Notes: a model not told the origin generated them from the sequence alone. A stretch of 64,000 nt of DNA from Pseudomonas fluorescens (GCF_902497995.1 NZ_CABVII010000016.1:55158-119157); one strand, 5' to 3'; positions 42,643-52,851 are shown, counted from the first letter of the stretch. Translations and numbers: made by a program.

Positions 42643-43851
42643 ATGACATCGCTAAACGTGACAACACCGTTGCACATGACGCGGACCATCGGTCTGTGTT
42701 TCCTCGTCGCCCTGATGGAAGGCCTTGACCTGCAAGCCTCGGGGATCGCCGCCCAAGGTATGGCGGCGGCTTTCCAACTGGATAAATTACACATGGGCTG
42801 GGTCTTCAGCGCCGGGATTTTCGGCCTGCTGCCCGGTGCCTTCCTCGGCGGCCTGCTCGCGGATCGCATCGGTCGCAAACGCGTGCTGATGGTGTCGGTG
42901 GCGCTGTTCGGGCTGTTCTCGCTGGTCACCGCCATGGCTTGGGACTTCAACAGCCTGTTGGTTGCCCGCTGCCTCACGGGCGTGGGCCTGGGCGCCGCGC
43001 TGCCCAACCTGATCGCCCTGAGCAGTGAAGTGGCGAGCCCGCGCCTGCGTGGCACAGCCGTTAGCCTGATGTATTGCGGCGTGCCGTTGGGTGCTGCGCT
43101 CGCAGCGACTATTGGCATCGCCGATCTGGCCGGTGGCTGGCAAGTGGTGTTCTATGTCGGCGGCGTGGTGCCGCTGTTGATTGTGCCGCTGTTGGCACTT
43201 TATCTGCCCGAGTCGGCACAGTTTCTCCAGCGCGGCCAGAACGTCGCTCCGGTCGGCGTGGTCCGGGGCCTGTTTCGTGAGGGCGCGGCAGCGCCGACCG
43301 CGATGATCTGGGTCAGCTACTTCTTCACGCTCATGGTGGTCTACATCCTGATCAATTGGCTGCCCAGCCTGTTGATCGGCCAGGGCTTCAGCGCTACCCA
43401 GGCCAGCTGGGTGATGCTGGCGCTGCAAATTGGCGCGGCGACCGGCACCTTGCTGCTGGGCTGGGTCATGGACCGCGTGCCGGCCTGGGCGCTGTCGGCG
43501 CTGATCTACCTCGGCATTCTCGCTTCGTTGACCGCCCTGGGCCTGGCCAGTCAACTGCAGAGCATGCTGGTGGCCGGGTTCGTTGCCGGCTTTTTCGCCA
43601 CGGGCGGGCAATGCGTGCTGTATGCCCTGGCACCGCATTTCTATCGTCCGTCGGTGCGTGCGACAGGGGTCGGCTGCGCGGTCGCCATCGGCCGATTGGG
43701 CGCCATGAGCGGCCCGCTGGTGGCCGGCAAGATGCTCGCGCTGGGCACCGGCACCACCGGGGTGATGCTGGCCTCGGCACCAGGGATCGTCATCGCGGCG
43801 CTGGCGATGTTTTACCTGTCGGTGCGGCGCAACGGCTCGCAAGCCGACTGA
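42643..43851 (+). CDS. mhpT: MFS transporter for 3-(3-hydroxyphenyl)propionate
   Basis: 402 residues from ATG 42643 (MTSLNVTTPLHMTRTIGL). Aromatic-acid:proton symporter family, about twelve helices: CFLVALMEGLDLQASGIAAQGMAAAF with the conserved Asp of helix 1, LADRIGRKRVLMVSVALFGLFSL between helices 2 and 3, and LYLPESAQFL. The position after mhpE fits the E. coli MhpT role of substrate import. Confidence 0.88.
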   Translation: MTSLNVTTPLHMTRTIGLCFLVALMEGLDLQASGIAAQGMAAAFQLDKLHMGWVFSAGIFGLLPGAFLGGLLADRIGRKRVLMVSVALFGLFSLVTAMAWDFNSLLVARCLTGVGLGAALPNLIALSSEVASPRLRGTAVSLMYCGVPLGAALAATIGIADLAGGWQVVFYVGGVVPLLIVPLLALYLPESAQFLQRGQNVAPVGVVRGLFREGAAAPTAMIWVSYFFTLMVVYILINWLPSLLIGQGFSATQASWVMLALQIGAATGTLLLGWVMDRVPAWALSALIYLGILASLTALGLASQLQSMLVAGFVAGFFATGGQCVLYALAPHFYRPSVRATGVGCAVAIGRLGAMSGPLVAGKMLALGTGTTGVMLASAPGIVIAALAMFYLSVRRNGSQAD

Positions 43852-43923
43852 CTGTCTACCCGTAACACCCCGTGTCGCAATGGGCGCGGGCTTATTCCAA
43901 CAACAATAAAAGTGAACACTGCC

Positions 43924-45195
43924 ATGCTCAGGAATTCCCTTGGGGCGCTCAGCGCCTGCGCCTGCGCTTTATCCATTGGTCAGGCTTGCGCCAGCGGTTT
44001 TGCCGACGACAGCCACGCCGATCTGGTGCTGCGCAACTACTACTTTGACCGCAATTACGTGAATGCCACGCCCCAGGCCGCCGCCCGCGAATGGGCGCAG
44101 GGTTTCATTCTCAACCTGCGTTCGGGCTACACCGAAGGCCCGGTCGGGTTTGGCCTGGACGCCCAGGGCTTGCTGGGTATGCGCCTGGATTCCTCACGCG
44201 CTCGCACCGGTACCGGCCTGCTACCGTATAGCGCCACCACCCGTGAGCCGGCCGATGAATATTCGGAGCTGGGTCTGACGGCCAAAGCCAGGGCATCCAA
44301 AAGCGAGCTGCAATTGGGCACCATCAGCACGTTCCTGCCGATCGCCTTCGCCAGCCCTACCCGCCTGCTGCCACAGACGTTTCGCGGCGCATACCTCAAG
44401 TCCCAGGAAATCGACAACCTGACCCTGCACCTCGGTTGGCTGGATCGCATCAACCTGCGCGACTCCACCGACTACCAGAAAATGACGGTGGGTTCACCCA
44501 ATGGACGCTTCAATGGCGCCGCCGAGTCGGACCGTTTTTCTTTCCTCGGCGGCGACTATGCCTGGTCGTCGCAGCTGACGTTGAAGTACTACCACGCAGA
44601 ACTCGCTGACCTGTACCGCAAGGATTTCTACGGCTTTGTCGACAACCGCCCCCTTGGCCCCGGCAGCTTGAAAAGCGACTTTCGTCTGTTCATCACCGGC
44701 GAGGATGGCGCGGCCAAGGCCGGCCCGGTGGACAACCGCAACGCCGCGCTGATGCTGACGTACAGCCTGGGCGCCCACAAATTCGGCGCTGGCTACATGC
44801 AACTGACTGGCAAAACTGCCATGCCCTACCTGTTCGGCACCGAGCCATTGGTGATCACCGAAGGCACGCTGAGCTCCGAATTTCTCAACCCCAGGGAACG
44901 CAGTTGGCAGGTGCGCTATGACTACAATTTTGCAGGCCTTGGCGTACCAGGACTTAACGGCATGCTGCGCTACGTGAGTGGCGACAATATCGAGCTGCCC
45001 AAGCTGGGGGGCTCCAACCTGACAGAAAGCGAAAAGGATATAGAAGTGTCTTACGTGCTGCAGGGCACTCCACTCAAAGGCCTGGCCTTGCGCGTGCGCA
45101 ACGCCTGGTACCGCAACGACTTCAGCGCCCTGGCCAGCCATAGGGATGACAATGAGCTACGGGTGAATGTCGACTACACCTGGAAGCTATGGTGA
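43924..45195 (+). CDS. OprD-family outer-membrane porin
   Basis: 423 residues from ATG 43924; the upstream bases ACAACAATAAAA...ACTGCC match those before mhpT, supporting this start over GTG 43912. Signal peptide then GFADDSHADLVLRNYYFDRNYVNATPQAAAREWAQGFILNLRSGYTEG, typical of the OpdK/OprD 18-strand porins for carboxylates. Last strand NVDYTWKLW. It should let hydroxyphenylpropionate or a similar acid through the outer membrane for MhpT. Confidence 0.92.
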   Translation: MLRNSLGALSACACALSIGQACASGFADDSHADLVLRNYYFDRNYVNATPQAAAREWAQGFILNLRSGYTEGPVGFGLDAQGLLGMRLDSSRARTGTGLLPYSATTREPADEYSELGLTAKARASKSELQLGTISTFLPIAFASPTRLLPQTFRGAYLKSQEIDNLTLHLGWLDRINLRDSTDYQKMTVGSPNGRFNGAAESDRFSFLGGDYAWSSQLTLKYYHAELADLYRKDFYGFVDNRPLGPGSLKSDFRLFITGEDGAAKAGPVDNRNAALMLTYSLGAHKFGAGYMQLTGKTAMPYLFGTEPLVITEGTLSSEFLNPRERSWQVRYDYNFAGLGVPGLNGMLRYVSGDNIELPKLGGSNLTESEKDIEVSYVLQGTPLKGLALRVRNAWYRNDFSALASHRDDNELRVNVDYTWKLW

Positions 45196-45318
45196 GTTTC
45201 ACCCCCAATACCCCTCGTCCCACCTTGAGGTAGTAGAGGTGGGTTGCGGTAGGTGCCAGGGGCTGGATGCTCAGGTCACGCCAGAGGATGCTGTTTAATG
45301 AGCTGACGCCGCCATCGG

Positions 45319-46275
45319 TCACCCAATCACGCTGGCATACACCGCTCTGTCGACATTCCCGCCGGACAGAATGACCCCCACCCGTCTTCCCGCCATGGCT
45401 TCACGCTCCTGAATGAGCGCTGCCAACGCTGCCGCACCGGCCCCTTCAGCCAGGTTGTGGGTATCGGTGTAATACACACGCATGGCCTCGGCAATCTCGC
45501 CCTCATCGACGGCTACGATCCGCGCCGCACCCGCACCGTAGATGGCGAAGGCTTCAGGCACCGGCTTACGTACGGCCAGGCCATCTGCAAAGGTATTCGC
45601 CGTCGCGGTTTCGCAAATGGCGCGCGCTTCAAAAGACAGTTTTGCGGCCGCAGCTTCGGTGGAAACCACGCCCACCACCCGGGTTTCCAGGCCCAGCGCG
45701 TCGCGCGCGGCGATCACCCCACAAATCCCGGAGCCACAGCCGATCGGCACGTAGACGGTATCCAGGTCCGGCGCCGCCTCGAACAGCTCCAGCGCATAGG
45801 TGGCCACGCCTTTGACCAATTCGGTGTGGAACGGCGGCACCAGGTACAGGCCCTGCGCTTGCGCCAGGCGTGCGGCCTCTTCCCGGGCCTCATCGAAATC
45901 GCGACCCCATTCGACCACCTCGCCGCCGAAGCCGCGCATGGCATTGTTTTTTTCCACCGAGTTGCCCTCCGGCACTACGATCAACGCCCGCAAACCCAAC
46001 GCCCGTGCCGCCAGCGCCAGGCTCTGACCATGGTTGCCCCGGGTCGCGGTCACGATGCCCCTGGCGGTGGGGTGCACGCGTTTGAGCCAGTGCATGAAGG
46101 TAATGCCGCCACGCACCTTGAATGCCCCCGTAGGCGTATGGTTTTCATGCTTGACCCACACCGTGCACCCCAACCGTTCAGCCAGCAAAGGCCAAGGGTA
46201 CTGGGCAGTCGCAGGCATGACCTGGTACACCTGGTGGGCCGCTTGTTCGATGTCGTCGCGAGTCAGTCTGTGCAT
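45319..46275 (-). CDS. PLP-dependent threonine dehydratase-like ammonia-lyase
   Basis: 318 residues. Fold type II PLP enzyme: the PLP lysine is in ENHTPTGAFKVRGGITFMHWL, the phosphate-binding glycine loop in YVPIGCGSGICGVIAARDALGLE, and the NH-loop in VTATRGNHGQSLALAARALG. It lacks the ACT-like regulatory domain of biosynthetic IlvA, so it is probably catabolic (threonine, serine, hydroxyaspartate or a hydroxyectoine-derived amino acid). Divergent from an AraC regulator, which probably controls it. Confidence 0.88.
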   Translation of the reverse strand: MHRLTRDDIEQAAHQVYQVMPATAQYPWPLLAERLGCTVWVKHENHTPTGAFKVRGGITFMHWLKRVHPTARGIVTATRGNHGQSLALAARALGLRALIVVPEGNSVEKNNAMRGFGGEVVEWGRDFDEAREEAARLAQAQGLYLVPPFHTELVKGVATYALELFEAAPDLDTVYVPIGCGSGICGVIAARDALGLETRVVGVVSTEAAAAKLSFEARAICETATANTFADGLAVRKPVPEAFAIYGAGAARIVAVDEGEIAEAMRVYYTDTHNLAEGAGAAALAALIQEREAMAGRRVGVILSGGNVDRAVYASVIG

Positions 46276-46380
46276 GAGTACGCTCCCTGAGGTTTTGCCC
46301 AGTCTAGACGCGGAGCCAATACGCCGGCTTTCAGAAAACCGACCTGACTTTTGTGCCCGGTGTTCACTACTATGGTGTTC

Positions 46381-47229
46381 ATGAACCCTCGAAACCGCCT
46401 GCCGCCATCGCTCCTGACTGAACCGGTCCGCCGTGTCGAGGCTGGGCCCTGGTCGATCGAATTATTGCCCGGCTCCGCCTACGCCGCCCGATACGTAGCG
46501 AGCCATGCGGCGATCGGCTTTGCCTTCGACAGCCAGCAAGGCCTGCACGCCATCGGCAGTGACCGCGTGCTGCCGTTCGTTGCCACGCCGAACGGCCTGG
46601 CGTTTGTCCCTGCCGGGTGTGACGTGTTGTCCGAGTCAGCCGAAGGCGGTGAATATCTGCGGGTCATGCGCTCTGACGGTATGGCGTTGATGGGGGATCA
46701 TGCATTCAACAATCGCATCGATCCGCAGGCCATTACCCTTGCGCTGCGCATGCGCAACGCGCTGTTGCACGCCTCGATCGATGACGATTGGGAGGCCTGG
46801 GCGCTCGCCTTGGCTGAACGGGCCATGGCGCAGGAAGCGTTGCCGGCGCCGACCCAAGGCTCCCTCACCGCCAGCCGCCTGCGCCTGCTCGATGAATTCA
46901 TTGACGCCGGTCTTGAAGGTTCGCTGAGCGTGCAGGCGATGGCAGGCCTGCTTGAATTGTCCGAAGGATTTTTCATGCGGGCATTCAAGCACGCAACGGG
47001 CAAAAGCCCGCACAGTTACCTGATCGACCGCCGACTCGCCAAGGCCCGTGCCCGGCTGCGCGATTCGACAGCCAGTCTGTCCGATATCGCCCTCACCTGC
47101 GGTTTCAACTCCCAGGCGCACATGACGACAGCGTTCAAGCAACGCCTTGGCGTCAGCCCGGCGCAATTACGGAAATATTCGACAACGAGCAAAATCAGTC
47201 TGAAAGGCGGAAATCCATCGACCCGTTGA
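46381..47229 (+). CDS. AraC-family transcriptional regulator
   Basis: 282 residues from ATG 46381; ATG 46372 is equally possible, and neither has a clear ribosome binding site. The C-terminal helix-turn-helix is LSVQAMAGLLELSEGFFMRAFKHATGKSPHSYLIDRRLAKARARLRDSTASLSDIALTCGFNSQAHMTTAFKQRLGVSP. The N-terminal part is a weak cupin-like sensor. It is divergent from the dehydratase with about 105 bp between. Confidence 0.9.
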   Translation: MNPRNRLPPSLLTEPVRRVEAGPWSIELLPGSAYAARYVASHAAIGFAFDSQQGLHAIGSDRVLPFVATPNGLAFVPAGCDVLSESAEGGEYLRVMRSDGMALMGDHAFNNRIDPQAITLALRMRNALLHASIDDDWEAWALALAERAMAQEALPAPTQGSLTASRLRLLDEFIDAGLEGSLSVQAMAGLLELSEGFFMRAFKHATGKSPHSYLIDRRLAKARARLRDSTASLSDIALTCGFNSQAHMTTAFKQRLGVSPAQLRKYSTTSKISLKGGNPSTR

Positions 47230-47441
47230 CGCATGTGCTGCACGCCAGATTGACCGAAGATACGCGTCTATCCTCCTGAGGCACTAACCACTGGCATCCA
47301 TGTCCTACTGATACCGCAATGCATATCAGCCAACTGGCGAGCAAGCGATCCGCGCCTCGCCATCACAAACGAACGCGCCAATAGGGATAAGATTGGACAC
47401 CGCACAGGGCGAGTGCACATCAGTCGTAGAAGGACATGTAG

Positions 47442-49010
47442 ATGCTCGGACGCAAACCACCAGAGTCAAAGCCAGACAGCACCACAGAAACGTCCTCTGA
47501 GACAGCGGTGCGCGCGGGAGCGACCTTCCGGCTCATCGTGACCTTCATGCTTGTCGTGATCCTGGCATTCCTGGCCGTTGAAGGTTGGCGGACCTGGCGT
47601 GACTATCGTGCTGCCTTTGCCTCTGCCCGCGACTCCGTGACCAATCTGGCGCGCGCAACGGCCCAGCACGCGGAAGATGCCATTCGGCAAGTCGATGTGC
47701 TGACCGCCGCGCTGGGTGAACGGGTGGAAGGCGACGGCTTGCAGAACATCAACGTCCCTCGCATCCACAAGCTATTGGTCCAGCAAACCAGAATCATGCC
47801 GCAGCTGCATGGGCTGTTTATTTACGGCGCTGACGGGCAGTGGATCGTGACGGACAAGGAAGTGACGCCAGAGACCGCCAACAACGCCGACCGCGATTAC
47901 TTTCAGTACCACCGCACTCACGATGATCGAAACGTGCGTATCGGTGAGGTCGTCAGAAGCAGATCCACCGACGATCCGATCATTCCCATCTCTCGCCGAT
48001 TGAACAATCCAGATGGCTCCTTCGCCGGCGTACTGCTGGGGACGATCAAGGTCAGTTACTTCGTGGACTACTACGGCGATTTCAAGATTGATGATAAAGG
48101 CGCTCTGGTCCTGGCCATGCGCAGCGGAACCATTCTGGTGCGGCGTCCCTTCGTCGCCTCCGTCGTAGGCAAAAGCCTGGCGGACAGCGAGATTTTCCGG
48201 CGCTATTTGCCAAACGCCTACGAAGGCGTCGCAGAAGCCAAAGCCGTCACAGACGACACCGATCGCCTGTACGGTTACAGAGCATTGACCACCTATCCCC
48301 TGGTCGTGGAAGCCGGCCTCTCGCGTGAATCCATCACCGCACCCTGGCGCCGTGACCTGGTGAAAACCGGATGGGTGCTGGTGTTCCTGATCGCGGTACT
48401 CGCGGTGTTCGGACTGATCGTTTTGAGTCAGCTGCGCCAACGAATGGTGATGGAAAGGGAACTGCGTCACGCGCACCAGGCCATGCGAGACATGGCATTG
48501 ACTGACAGCCTGACGGGACTGGGCAATCGTCGGCGCCTGGACAGTGCGCTGCTGGATCAGATTCGCTGGGCGCAGCGTCATGGTTCATCGCTGTCGTTGA
48601 TCATGCTCGATGTCGATTACTTCAAACGCTACAACGACAGGTACGGGCACGCCGCCGGCGATGACTGCCTGAGCGCGGTGGGCGGCGCGATCCAGCAAGT
48701 GGTCAAGAGACCAGGGGATCTGGCCGCCAGGTACGGTGGCGAAGAATTTACCGTGCTGCTGCCCGACACGGACAGCGCGGGCGCAATCAAGGTTGCCCAG
48801 GATATTCTGCAGGCCATTCGATCACTGAACATCGAGCATTCCGAGCACCCCTTGGGGCAGGTCACTGCCAGCGCAGGCATCACCACCCGTCAGCCGAGCA
48901 TCGAAAACGTGACGCCGGCCACCTTGCTCAAGTCGGCTGACGCGCAACTGTATTTAGCGAAGCACAGCGGACGAAATCGTTGGTGCGGAGCTGATGAGAC
49001 TGCGCAATAA
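47442..49010 (+). CDS. Membrane diguanylate cyclase with double-Cache sensor
   Basis: 522 residues. Transmembrane helix 1 is about 28-47, a periplasmic dCache-type sensor (about 48-300, including LHGLFIYGADGQWIVTDKE and NRDYFQYHRTHDDRNVRIGEVVRSRST) follows, then helix 2 near 305-328, and a GGDEF domain to the end. The active site GGEEF is at 432-436 and the inhibitory I-site RPGD at 423-426, so an active, feedback-inhibited cyclic-di-GMP synthase is expected. No EAL domain. Stands alone; the signal is unknown. Confidence 0.92.
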   Translation: MLGRKPPESKPDSTTETSSETAVRAGATFRLIVTFMLVVILAFLAVEGWRTWRDYRAAFASARDSVTNLARATAQHAEDAIRQVDVLTAALGERVEGDGLQNINVPRIHKLLVQQTRIMPQLHGLFIYGADGQWIVTDKEVTPETANNADRDYFQYHRTHDDRNVRIGEVVRSRSTDDPIIPISRRLNNPDGSFAGVLLGTIKVSYFVDYYGDFKIDDKGALVLAMRSGTILVRRPFVASVVGKSLADSEIFRRYLPNAYEGVAEAKAVTDDTDRLYGYRALTTYPLVVEAGLSRESITAPWRRDLVKTGWVLVFLIAVLAVFGLIVLSQLRQRMVMERELRHAHQAMRDMALTDSLTGLGNRRRLDSALLDQIRWAQRHGSSLSLIMLDVDYFKRYNDRYGHAAGDDCLSAVGGAIQQVVKRPGDLAARYGGEEFTVLLPDTDSAGAIKVAQDILQAIRSLNIEHSEHPLGQVTASAGITTRQPSIENVTPATLLKSADAQLYLAKHSGRNRWCGADETAQ

Positions 49011-49150
49011 CGAGCCATGCTTTTTTCCGACGCCCGCCGTGTTGATCAGTGTAATGCCCCCGACTGATGAGCTCGCTTCATAAACCTTTGCCGCTTTGAC
49101 CGTTTGCGCCGACAAACAAGAGTGTTTAACAATTCATCACATTTGCGTAT

Positions 49151-49169
49151 GATATTGATTCTCAATAAC
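49151..49169. promoter_or_regulatory. Fur box upstream of the siderophore receptor
   Basis: GATATTGATTCTCAATAAC matches the 19-bp Fur consensus at about 15 positions. It ends 16 bp before the receptor's start codon, so Fur-Fe(II) would block transcription or early elongation. Confidence 0.75.
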
Positions 49170-49185
49170 ACAAAACCAAATATGA

Positions 49186-51447
49186 GTGCGCATGTACGCC
49201 CCAATCTCCCTGTGTTCACAAAACACCGTTCCGCCCCACGCGCCGTTGGCACTGCGCCCCCTGGCTCTGGCAGTCCATATGCTTGCAGCCGGTATCGCCT
49301 TCGCTGTGCCTTGCGTGCAGGCGGCGGAACAGACTGAGCAAACAGAGACAGGGAGTTCTCTGACCTTGGCACCTATCGCTGTCACGGAGACGGCCACTCG
49401 CGAACGCAGTGCCGTCACCGAAGACACCCACTCGTACACGACCGAGGCTGCACGCACGGCCACGCCGTTGAGCATGTCCCTGCGGGAGACGCCGCAGTCG
49501 GTCAGCGTCATCACCCAGCAGCGCATCCAGGACCAGGATCTGCATACGATCCTGGACGTGGTCAACAATGCCACCGGTGTGTCGGTCAACCGCTATGAGA
49601 CAAGCCGGGCGCAGTTCAACGCCCGCGGCTTTGAGCTCAACTCGCTGATGATCGATGGCGTACCCACCATCTACGAACAGCCATGGAGCTCGGGGGAGAT
49701 TTTCAGCAGCCTGGCCATGTATGACCGCGTTGAAGTGGTGCGTGGCGCCAACGGTTTGATGACCGGTGCCGGCGACCCTTCCGCGTCCATCAACATGGTG
49801 CGCAAGCGCGCCAGCAGTACCGACCTGAAGGGTTCGCTGGAACTGAGCGCCGGCTCATGGGACACCTATGGCGTCGAGGCTGATGTGTCCAGTGCGCTGA
49901 ACCAGGAAGGCACCATTCGCGGGCGATTGGTCGCGGAGTCCAACGAGGGCGACACCTGGATCGACATGAACTCGAACAAGCGCCAGACCGTCTACGGCAC
50001 CATGGACATCGACCTGACGCCCGACACCACGCTCTGGTTCGGTTTGAGCCGGCAAGAAAGCAACGCCGACTCGCCGATGTGGGGCGGCCTGCCCGTCTGG
50101 TACGCAGATGGCGGCCGCACCAACTGGAGTCGCTCGAAGTCAACCTCAGCCAAGTGGAGCAAGTGGGACACCACCTACGAGACCTACTTCGTCAATCTCG
50201 ATCACACCTTTGCCAACGACTGGCAAGTCAACCTCAGCTACAACCGTGGCGAGCGCACCGGCGACTCTTCCCTGCTGTACCTATCGGGCAATCCAGGCAG
50301 GAACGGTAGCTCCGGCCTGTTTTCGTTCCCGGCGACCTACAAGACCGAGACCACCCAGGACGACTACGCGATCCGCTTCAATGGCCCGTTCAAGCTGTTG
50401 GGCCGTGAGCACGAAGTGGCCTTCGGTTATGTGGACAGCAAGCAGAAGTTCGACGCCGATTCACTCGACGCGCAAACAGGCTTTGACGGCGTTGCCGATT
50501 TCGATGCCTACAACGGCAATTTCGCAGAGCCGGTATGGGGCCCGCGGACAGACTACGGCTACAGCGAGACCCGGCAGAAAGGGCTCTATGCCGCCACCCG
50601 CCTGAACGTGACCGACGATTTGAAAGTGATTCTTGGCGCCCGTGAAAGTTGGTACGAGAAGACCAGTGATGACATCTTCTCGGAAGTGAGCAAGGTCGAT
50701 GTCGATCATGAGCTGACCCCCTATGCTGGCGTCGTCTACGACCTCACCGACAACCTCTCGGCCTATGCCAGCTACACGGAAATCTTCCTGCCGCAGTCGG
50801 TACGCGACAGCAGTGGCCAAGTGTTGGAGCCGATCGTTGGCGAAAGCACTGAACTCGGCCTGAAGGGTGAGTACTTCGACGGCCGCTTGAACGCCTCAGC
50901 TGCCATTTTCCAGATCAAGCAGGATAACCTGGGCCAGAACACCGGCGAGCTGATCGATCCTTCAAACCCCGCCGGCGGCTTCGCGTACGAGGCCAGTGAA
51001 GGCGCAACCAGCAAGGGTTTCGAGCTGGAAGTTTCCGGCGAGCTCGCGACAAACTGGAACGCTTCGGTGGGTTACACCCAGTTCACGGCCGAAGATGCCA
51101 ACGGCGACGACGTCAACACGCTGTACCCGACCAAGCTACTGCGCACCTTTACCACCTACCGCCTGCCAGGTGCCTTCAACAAGCTGACCATTGGCGGTGG
51201 GGTCAACTGGCAGGACTCGATCTACACCTACGCCACCAACCCGGCAGGCAACTCCGAAAAGATCCAGCAGGACGCCTACGCCCTGGTCAACCTGATGGCC
51301 CGCTACGAAATCACCGAAAACCTCTCGGCCCAGGTGAATGCCGACAACGTCACCGACCAGAAGTACTTCGACGTCTTCGATGCCTACGGTGCCCTGACGT
51401 ACGGTGCACCACGCAGCATCACGGCTTCTGCGAAGTACCGCTTCTGA
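49186..51447 (+). CDS. TonB-dependent siderophore receptor
   Basis: 753 residues if GTG 49186 is used, 751 from ATG 49192. A long leader ends in a signal segment (LALAVHMLAAGIAFAVPCVQA-AE). The TonB box/plug follows: LSMSLRETPQSVSVITQQRIQDQDLHTILDVVNNATGVSV, FNARGFELNSLMIDGVPTIYE, YDRVEVVRGANGLMTGAGDPSASINMVRKR, all typical of ferric-siderophore receptors. No STN domain. The barrel ends in ITASAKYRF. Controlled by the Fur box just upstream. Resembles FhuE/FpvB-type receptors; ligand not determinable. Confidence 0.92.
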   Translation: MRMYAPISLCSQNTVPPHAPLALRPLALAVHMLAAGIAFAVPCVQAAEQTEQTETGSSLTLAPIAVTETATRERSAVTEDTHSYTTEAARTATPLSMSLRETPQSVSVITQQRIQDQDLHTILDVVNNATGVSVNRYETSRAQFNARGFELNSLMIDGVPTIYEQPWSSGEIFSSLAMYDRVEVVRGANGLMTGAGDPSASINMVRKRASSTDLKGSLELSAGSWDTYGVEADVSSALNQEGTIRGRLVAESNEGDTWIDMNSNKRQTVYGTMDIDLTPDTTLWFGLSRQESNADSPMWGGLPVWYADGGRTNWSRSKSTSAKWSKWDTTYETYFVNLDHTFANDWQVNLSYNRGERTGDSSLLYLSGNPGRNGSSGLFSFPATYKTETTQDDYAIRFNGPFKLLGREHEVAFGYVDSKQKFDADSLDAQTGFDGVADFDAYNGNFAEPVWGPRTDYGYSETRQKGLYAATRLNVTDDLKVILGARESWYEKTSDDIFSEVSKVDVDHELTPYAGVVYDLTDNLSAYASYTEIFLPQSVRDSSGQVLEPIVGESTELGLKGEYFDGRLNASAAIFQIKQDNLGQNTGELIDPSNPAGGFAYEASEGATSKGFELEVSGELATNWNASVGYTQFTAEDANGDDVNTLYPTKLLRTFTTYRLPGAFNKLTIGGGVNWQDSIYTYATNPAGNSEKIQQDAYALVNLMARYEITENLSAQVNADNVTDQKYFDVFDAYGALTYGAPRSITASAKYRF

Positions 51448-51493
51448 TTGGGTGGCGCTGCGCTCGGCTGGCCGAGGTGAACGCGACGAGGAA

Positions 51494-51530
51494 AAAGCAC
51501 GACACCGGCCTGGCGCCGGTGTTGTGCTTT
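51494..51530. terminator. Bidirectional terminator between the receptor and porin genes
   Basis: AAAGCACGACACCGGC (51494-51509) pairs with GCCGGTGTTGTGCTTT (51515-51530), one G-T pair, loop CTGGC. On the minus strand five T follow the stem, serving the porin gene; on the plus strand the T-run is only CTTT, serving the receptor gene. Confidence 0.85.
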
Positions 51531-51624
51531 GTGCCTTTGCAGCACAACGACACTCGCAATCGTTGATTGCCTGCACTGCCTGGTGCCTCTCCCCGGACCA
51601 ATAGCGTACTGTCGTTGCGGGAGT

Positions 51625-52851
51625 TTATTTCCACCAATACTCGACCTGAACCCCTACGTTGGAGCCGTGCAGGTCTGTACCAAACGCACCGGTATCAGAC
51701 AAAGCCGATCCCGGAGATTGCAAGCCGGCGGCGCGTTGCGCAGCCTTGTTCCAGGTGGCGTAGGTGTAATACAGACGAATTTCCGGCCTGTCCCAGAATC
51801 CCGGTCCCTTCGGTGACCAAGTCGGCGCGACGGTGTACTTGGTGAGTTTTCGGGTACCGTCTGCGGCTTCAACCTGGTCGCGCCCAACTTCGGTGATCAA
51901 CTTGAACTGATCCGTGATCGCATAAATTGGCCGAACACCAATGGATAACCAGTTCTGATCATCACCATCAGGGCGCGTGTCTTTTTGATAGACCAATTCA
52001 ACCTGACCACTGAAGGCATGAGTCATTTGCCAATCGAAAAACTCCACGACCCGCCAGCTCTTGTTGCTCTGATCCAACGTGGAATCACCGGTGTAGCCCA
52101 ATGCGGTGCCCGGCCCTCGGCCGTATTGAACAGCGAACTTGTTGATTCCGCCCAGAAACGCGACCTGTTTGTGCTGGGCAACCACCGACCAGCCCTGATG
52201 AGCATCCTCGCGGCTCGGCTTATCCAAGTAACTGACGCCCAGTTGAACCTCGCCACCGGGATTGGTGTTGAATCCGCTGACGGTCACATCATGACGGGTA
52301 ACGAAATCCTTTTGGAAGACATTGTCCTTGCGTGAGAACACGTAGCTGTATTTCAGATCCCCCAATGCGACCTGGTCGAACCCAAAGCCCGTCGAGCTTT
52401 GGTTCCAGTAGAAGTAGTCGGAAATATTGATGTCGTTTCGGTTGTAGTAACGACGGCCCGCCCAGAAAGAACCGCCATTCAACGCCGGCATCTTGCTCCA
52501 CTCTGCGTAGAGCTGACTCATCCGCGTATAGCCGTGCTCTCCGTCAAATTTTGGCTCATGGCCATACTCGTTGTAAAACTGCGCCATGCCTTCCACGCTA
52601 AGCATCGAGCCGTCGTCCAGTGAAAGCAGATCCTGGCGCAAATCCAGCTCCAGATACTGCTCACATTCGTTGCCAAGGCGATATTTGGATTGCGCGCCCG
52701 GCAACTGAAAACACGACTGTTTCCCTCCCTGAGTCGAATCCCCTACCCCGGTTCTGAAATAACCACTGAAGTCTGCTGAATACGCGTCAACAGGCAGAAA
52801 ACCGACAGCAAAGGACGCACCCAGAACTGCACTGAGAGTTTTAACGTTCAT
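51625..52851 (-). CDS. LamB/ScrY-type sugar porin
   Basis: 408 residues, ATG 52851 behind AAAGGTG. Signal peptide to SADFSGYFRTGVGDSTQGGKQSCFQLPGAQSKYRLGNECEQYLELDLRQ, the hallmark LamB start. Later ALNGGSFWAGRRYYNRNDINISDYFYWNQSSTGFGFDQ matches the maltoporin family, and it ends in YWWK. An outer-membrane channel for sugars, here probably the sugar taken up by the ABC system at 56478-60029. Pgi lies next to it in the same orientation. Confidence 0.92.
   Translation of the reverse strand: MNVKTLSAVLGASFAVGFLPVDAYSADFSGYFRTGVGDSTQGGKQSCFQLPGAQSKYRLGNECEQYLELDLRQDLLSLDDGSMLSVEGMAQFYNEYGHEPKFDGEHGYTRMSQLYAEWSKMPALNGGSFWAGRRYYNRNDINISDYFYWNQSSTGFGFDQVALGDLKYSYVFSRKDNVFQKDFVTRHDVTVSGFNTNPGGEVQLGVSYLDKPSREDAHQGWSVVAQHKQVAFLGGINKFAVQYGRGPGTALGYTGDSTLDQSNKSWRVVEFFDWQMTHAFSGQVELVYQKDTRPDGDDQNWLSIGVRPIYAITDQFKLITEVGRDQVEAADGTRKLTKYTVAPTWSPKGPGFWDRPEIRLYYTYATWNKAAQRAAGLQSPGSALSDTGAFGTDLHGSNVGVQVEYWWK

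Noticed and set aside
45122..45322. Possible small minus-strand protein after the OprD gene
   Set aside because: Overlaps the porin's 3' end, has no ribosome binding site and no family. The stretch LNSILWRDLSIQPLAPTATH reads fairly protein-like, so a remnant is possible but unsupported.
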